Shown here piece after piece: positions 60,337 to 64,000 of a stretch of DNA of 64,000 bases. The translations under genes were made by a program, and so were the position numbers. The DNA lies in contig NZ_JAKFGB010000009.1 in assembly GCF_022267515.1 (NCBI RefSeq), positions 496,001 to 560,000 on the forward strand, in the 5' to 3' direction. This stretch comes from Rubinisphaera margarita (GTDB taxonomy: Bacteria > Planctomycetota > Planctomycetia > Planctomycetales > Planctomycetaceae). Within the stretch, counting starts at the first letter, position 1, and every line of letters starts with the position of its first letter. The notes beneath the pieces were generated by a model that worked only from the letters and a program-made list of their open reading frames with translations, made no database searches and was not told the origin of the DNA.

Positions 60337-61707
60337 ATGATTGATCAGGCTTCGCTTCTCGAGTATTCGTCCCCGGCCCGTATCTCCAATCCAAAGGTCT
60401 TCGTTCTCGACACCAATGTGATCCTGCACGACGCGGGTTGCATTCACAAGTTCGAGGAAAACGATATCGCGATCCCGATGACCGTGCTCGAAGAGCTCGA
60501 CCGGTTCAAAAAGGGAAATGACGATATCCATTTCCAGGCCCGACAGTTTCTCCGGACACTTGATGATCTGACCGGAGACGTCCTTTCTTCAGCGGGGGCC
60601 TCGCTTGGTCCCGGACTCGGCCGGATCCGCGTTATTCTCGGCGGACCTGCCCATTCCCGTCTGAAAGATGTCCTGACCCAGGACGTTCCCGACCATCGCA
60701 TTCTCAACTCCGCTCTCGAGGTGCTCGATCAGGAAACCCGACGCCCGGTCATTCTAATCACCAAAGACACCAACCTGAGGATGAAAGCCAAGGCCGTCGG
60801 CCTGGTCGCTCAGGATTACAGCAACGATAAAGTCGAGAGCTTCGACAAACTCTACACCGGCAAGCGACTGATCGAAGGGGTCGACTCGGCTGAAGTCGAC
60901 CGGTTCTACACCGGCTCCGGAACCGTCCCGGCTGCAGACGCTCAGCTGCCGATCGAACTGCCCCTGGCCCACGAGAATTTCATTATCCGGAATGGGTCCA
61001 AGTCGGTCCTGGCCACTTACGATCCGACGAATCAGTCGTATCATCGGGTCGAGAAGCACACCACGTACGGGATCACGCCTCGAAACGCCGAACAGGCCTT
61101 CGCCATCCGGGCGCTGCTCAGCGACGACATCAAACTCGTGACGCTCGCCGGCAAAGCCGGTTCCGGTAAGACGTTGCTTGCTCTTGCCGCGGCTCTGGAA
61201 CAACGGCAGAACTACCGGCAGATTCTGCTGGCCCGGCCGATCGTCCCGCTCAGCAATCGGGATATCGGCTACCTGCCCGGCGATGTTTCCGCCAAGCTCG
61301 ATCCGTACATGCAACCGCTCTTCGACAACCTTACCGTGATTCGACATGAAAACCGGCAGTCGGATGCCGGCGACAAAATTCAGGAACTGCTCGAGACCAA
61401 GAAGCTCGAAATCACGCCGCTGGCTTACATCCGTGGTCGCAGCCTGCAGAGGATCTTCTTCATCGTCGATGAAGCGCAGAACCTGACGCCGCACGAGATC
61501 AAGACGATCATCACCCGAGCTGGCGAAGGAACGAAGATTGTCTTCACTGGTGACATCCACCAGATCGACCATCCCTATCTCGACGCTCTGTCAAACGGCT
61601 TCAGTTATCTAATCAACCGCATGGTCGGTCAGCCGCTGTATGCCCACATCACCCTCGAAAAGGGAGAACGCAGCGCCCTGGCCGAACTCGCCAGCGACCT
61701 GCTCTGA
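60337..61707 (+). CDS. PIN domain - PhoH ATPase fusion (PhoH2-like)
   Basis: 456 residues. The N-terminal PIN nuclease domain (about 15-150) has the first acidic site VFVLDTNVILHD, a conserved Glu in TVLEELDRF and the later TKDTNLRMKA. The C-terminal PhoH ATPase (about 235-456) has Walker A LAGKAGSGKT and Walker B IFFIVDEAQNLTP, with the FTGDIHQIDHP segment. PhoH2 proteins are RNA helicase/ribonucleases linked to toxin-antitoxin-like function in actinobacteria, but no antitoxin gene is adjacent here. The ATG at 60337 is preceded by AAGGA; the upstream open frame adds 27 residues unlike the family. Confidence 0.92.
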   Translation: MIDQASLLEYSSPARISNPKVFVLDTNVILHDAGCIHKFEENDIAIPMTVLEELDRFKKGNDDIHFQARQFLRTLDDLTGDVLSSAGASLGPGLGRIRVILGGPAHSRLKDVLTQDVPDHRILNSALEVLDQETRRPVILITKDTNLRMKAKAVGLVAQDYSNDKVESFDKLYTGKRLIEGVDSAEVDRFYTGSGTVPAADAQLPIELPLAHENFIIRNGSKSVLATYDPTNQSYHRVEKHTTYGITPRNAEQAFAIRALLSDDIKLVTLAGKAGSGKTLLALAAALEQRQNYRQILLARPIVPLSNRDIGYLPGDVSAKLDPYMQPLFDNLTVIRHENRQSDAGDKIQELLETKKLEITPLAYIRGRSLQRIFFIVDEAQNLTPHEIKTIITRAGEGTKIVFTGDIHQIDHPYLDALSNGFSYLINRMVGQPLYAHITLEKGERSALAELASDLL

Positions 61708-61856
61708 GCAAATTCAAAAGTCGACGACAGGCGTTGGCAGGAGCAAAGTCAGCAGCGCAGGGGATTAACGCCATGCGACTGCCGGAGAAGCATGAAAGAA
61801 TGCACTGAGCACTTTTCTCCGTCCTGACCGACCGAAGCGATCTGTCGCCTGGCGAC

Positions 61857-63308
61857 TCAGGCGAGGATGTCTTTCACCACGTGGCCGTGCACGTCGGTCA
61901 GGCGGTAGTCGCGGCCCTGGAAGCGATACGTCAGGCGTTCGTGGTTGAAGCCGAGCAGGTGCAGGATGGTGGCCTGGAAGTCGTGGATGTGGACCTTGTT
62001 CTCGGTGACGCCGAACCCGAGTTCATCGGTCTGCCCGTGATTGTATCCCGGCTTCACGCCGCCACCGGCCATCCACATCGTGTAGCAGTCCGGGTAATGG
62101 TCGCGTCCGAGAATCTTGCTCTTCGCGGTGCGTCCTTCGCGAAACGGCGTGCGACCGAACTCGCCGCCCCAGACCACAAGCGTGTCTTCGAGCAGACCCC
62201 GCTGCTTCAGATCCTTGATCAACGCGGCGACCGGCTTGTCCATCGTTTTGCATTTGTCTTTGAGGCCATCGCCAATCCCCGATCCAGCCGAGGTGCCGTG
62301 ATAGTCCCAGCCCCAGTCGAACAGCTGCACGAACCGGACGCCCGACTCCACGAGACGCCGGGCGAGCAAACAGTTGTTCGCCAGTGAAGACGCCCCCGGT
62401 TCTGCTCCGTACGCTTCGAGCGTCTCTTTGGTTTCACTCCCGATGTCCATCACTTCTGGCACGGAAACCTGCATGCGAAACGCGAGCTCGTATTGAGCAA
62501 TCCGCGTCTGCGTTTCCGGATGTCCGAGCCGCTCGGCCTGTAATTCATTCAGGTCCCGCAGAGCATCGAGGCTCATCCGACGCACGTTGCGGTCCATGCC
62601 TTCCGGATTGGAAACGAACAGCACCGGATCGCCCTGCGAACGGCACTGCACGCCCTGAAAGACAGAGGGGAGAAACCCGCTGCCGAACGATTTGTTCCCG
62701 CCGTTCGGCTGGACTCCACTGGAGATGAGAACCACGAAGCCCGGCAGGTTCTCGCTTTCGGACCCGAGCCCGTAGGTGATCCACGATCCCATCGAAGGGC
62801 GCCCCGATTGAGCTGCGCCGGTGTAGAGCAGCAGTTCGGCGGGGGCATGATTGAACTGGTCGGTCGTCATCGAATGGATCAGGCACATCTCGTCGGCAAC
62901 TTCGTGCAGATGCGGAATCGCTTCCGACATCCACGTGCCCGATTCGCCGACCTGCTTGAACTTCTGCGGCGTTCCGAGCAGCGTGGGCACGCCGGTCGTG
63001 AACGCGAATCGCTTGCCTTCGAGGAACGACTGCGGGCAGTCTTCCCCATTGCGGCGGACCAGTTCCGGCTTGTAGTCGAACAGGTCGAGGTTCGGCGGGG
63101 AGCCGGTCATATGCAGGTAGATGACCCGCTTCGCCTTGGGCGTAAAGTGCGGATCTCTAACGGCGAGTGGATTGACCTCGCCATCGGAATTGGCTGCGGC
63201 TGAACCGGGGAAGAGCGACGACAGGGCAGCCGCACCGAGCCCGATGCCGGACTGCTGCAGGAAGTAGCGTCGCGTAGGGTTCCACATTGAATCGTGAATC
63301 GGAGACAT
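61857..63308 (-). CDS. DUF1501 domain protein, Tat-exported
   Basis: 483 residues. It starts with a twin-arginine signal (TRRYFLQQSGIGLGAAALSSLF). The body is the DUF1501 domain, a sulfatase-like fold without the formylglycine cysteine, with the usual blocks KRVIYLHMTGSPPNLDLFDYKP, GEFGRTPF and GRDHYPDCYTMW. It is nearly always encoded next to a DUF1549/DUF1553 protein in planctomycetes; here that gene ends 17 bp upstream, on the same strand. The pair is thought to handle carbohydrate-related substrates, but no enzyme activity is known to me. The ATG at 63308 starts right before the Tat motif. Confidence 0.92.
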   Translation of the reverse strand: MSPIHDSMWNPTRRYFLQQSGIGLGAAALSSLFPGSAAANSDGEVNPLAVRDPHFTPKAKRVIYLHMTGSPPNLDLFDYKPELVRRNGEDCPQSFLEGKRFAFTTGVPTLLGTPQKFKQVGESGTWMSEAIPHLHEVADEMCLIHSMTTDQFNHAPAELLLYTGAAQSGRPSMGSWITYGLGSESENLPGFVVLISSGVQPNGGNKSFGSGFLPSVFQGVQCRSQGDPVLFVSNPEGMDRNVRRMSLDALRDLNELQAERLGHPETQTRIAQYELAFRMQVSVPEVMDIGSETKETLEAYGAEPGASSLANNCLLARRLVESGVRFVQLFDWGWDYHGTSAGSGIGDGLKDKCKTMDKPVAALIKDLKQRGLLEDTLVVWGGEFGRTPFREGRTAKSKILGRDHYPDCYTMWMAGGGVKPGYNHGQTDELGFGVTENKVHIHDFQATILHLLGFNHERLTYRFQGRDYRLTDVHGHVVKDILA

Positions 63309-63325
63309 GAGAGTCACTTTCCGCG

Positions 63326-64000
63326 TTACGGCTTCATCAGTACTTCGTCGAGATTCAACAGGACGTTTCCGACCAGCGTCCACGCCGCCATCGCAGCCGG
63401 ATCGGCTCCTTCCGGAAGCGGACCGAGCGGCTCTTCGGCAAACGTCTTCGCGGCTGCAAGATCGTTCTGGTAATTCGTTCGCACGGTCTCGAACAGATTC
63501 AGCAAACGATCGAGTTCCGCTTTGCTCGGTTCGCGGATTAGACAGAGTCGGAATCCGTGTGATAACTGCTCGGCAATCGTTCCCTCCCGGGAAGCCATGC
63601 GACGTCCGAGTGCCTGAGCTGCTTCGACATAAGCGGGATCGTTGAGGGTCACAAACGCCTGCAGGGGGGTGTTCGTGCGATCACGGCGAACGGTGCAGAC
63701 CTCGCGGTTCGGGGCATCGAAGGCGGCCATCGACGGGTACGGGTTGGATCGTCGCCAGGTCGTGTAAAGTCCACGGCGGTAACGGTCTTCGCCTTTGCTG
63801 GTCACCCAGTCGATTCCCGCTCCGAAAGCCGCCTTGAGTCCGATATCTGGCTGTGGCGGTTTGACCGGCGGGCCGTACATCTTCGAACTGAGAAGTCCAC
63901 TGATGCGGAGGGCCTGATCGCGAATCATTTCCGCGGAGAGCCGCACGCGCGGTCCGCGTGTTATCAGTCGATTGTCGGGGTCAACCTCCAGCAACTCGGG
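63326..64000 (-). CDS. DUF1549/DUF1553 (PSD1) domain protein, 3' part only
   Basis: Only the last 224 residues are in the window; the frame stays open to the right edge. The visible part is the C-terminal DUF1553 domain: LSAEMIRDQALRISGLLSSKMYGPPVKPPQP, GLYTTWRRSNPYPSMAAFDAPNREVCTVRRDRTNTPLQAFVTLNDP and the final WTLVGNVLLNLDEVLMKP, which is the typical close. Proteins of this class usually also carry a DUF1549 domain and often a haem-binding PSD1 domain upstream. It is the upstream partner of the DUF1501 gene, 17 bp apart, so they form one operon. Confidence 0.9.
   Translation of the reverse strand, partial: PELLEVDPDNRLITRGPRVRLSAEMIRDQALRISGLLSSKMYGPPVKPPQPDIGLKAAFGAGIDWVTSKGEDRYRRGLYTTWRRSNPYPSMAAFDAPNREVCTVRRDRTNTPLQAFVTLNDPAYVEAAQALGRRMASREGTIAEQLSHGFRLCLIREPSKAELDRLLNLFETVRTNYQNDLAAAKTFAEEPLGPLPEGADPAAMAAWTLVGNVLLNLDEVLMKP

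Noticed and set aside
60337..61707. PIN-PhoH protein as a toxin of a toxin-antitoxin pair
   Set aside because: No small antitoxin gene precedes it; the upstream gene is a divergent Fe-S carrier 385 bp away.
61857..63308. DUF1501 protein as an active sulfatase
   Set aside because: No C/S-x-P/A-x-R formylglycine motif is present in the expected place; only the fold resembles sulfatases.

Overview
The window looks like a chromosomal segment of a planctomycete (Planctomycetota, order Planctomycetales; genus not determinable from this sequence). The signs are formylglycine sulfatases, a DUF1501 gene directly downstream of a DUF1553-type gene, a very large DUF1080/ThuA/PVC-dehydrogenase/cytochrome c fusion, a PQQ-like propeller membrane protein, an enlarged signal peptidase I with an inserted domain, a Gly/Gln-rich secretin, Tat-exported proteins and moderately high GC. 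LptB, a secretin and lipoproteins indicate a cell with an outer membrane. I saw no rRNA, tRNA, CRISPR array, transposase or prophage.

Layout. 1-5.3 kb: 3' part of comEC, lepB, lptB on the + strand. 5.4-8.4 kb (- strand): a PQQ-propeller membrane protein translationally coupled to a GAF-SpoIIE phosphatase. 8.7-16.8 kb: methionine aminopeptidase, MoxR-like ATPase, gamma-glutamylcyclotransferase-like protein, RND/MMPL transporter, an SDR reductase and fumarase C. 16.8-19.7 kb: two copies of a dispersed structured repeat, an aldehyde dehydrogenase, and an HxlR regulator divergent from a cupin gene across two palindromic operator-like sites. 19.7-31.2 kb (- strand): sulfatase, metallophosphoesterase and a complete-looking extracellular polysaccharide locus in which UDP-sugar dehydrogenase, sulfotransferase, Wzx-like flippase, acyltransferase, glycosyltransferase, Wzy-like polymerase, glycosyltransferase and initiating sugar-phosphate transferase are read in that order. 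31.4-35 kb: FG-GAP protein, Tat-exported propeller protein and an HpcH/HpaI aldolase. 35.6-45.3 kb: mfd, a parvulin lipoprotein and a 1484-residue secretin. 45.7-51.6 kb: a low-GC HEAT-like protein, a small secreted protein, a beta-helix protein, a DUF1844 protein, a second sulfatase and a methyltransferase. 52.2-64 kb: LOG-family protein and STAS protein, a small membrane protein, the giant heme fusion, an A-type Fe-S carrier, PIN-PhoH ATPase, DUF1501 and a partial DUF1553-type gene.

How it fits together. The 22.5-31.2 kb locus would make a polysaccharide that could be sulfated (the sulfotransferase is inside the run), exported by a flippase/polymerase route. Sulfatases, the beta-helix protein and the DUF1080/ThuA cytochrome fusion fit the planctomycete habit of dismantling sulfated glycans. 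The SpoIIE phosphatase and the STAS protein are natural partner-switching components, though they are 47 kb apart.

The most unusual signal is non-coding. A repeat of about 178 bp occurs in five full or nearly full copies, one truncated copy and one fragment. It has complementary ends (GGGTGGCC/GGCCACCC), a hairpin inside each end, and a long inner stem, so the whole unit can fold as a cloverleaf. Two copies are joined at the same end to an array of 7-bp repeats (TAGGCRY), and a third such array lies near another copy. Two other palindromic repeat families (CCCGAAGCGTGAGCGAGGG arms, and a CAGACG/CGTCTG family) lie in the same gene-free islands.
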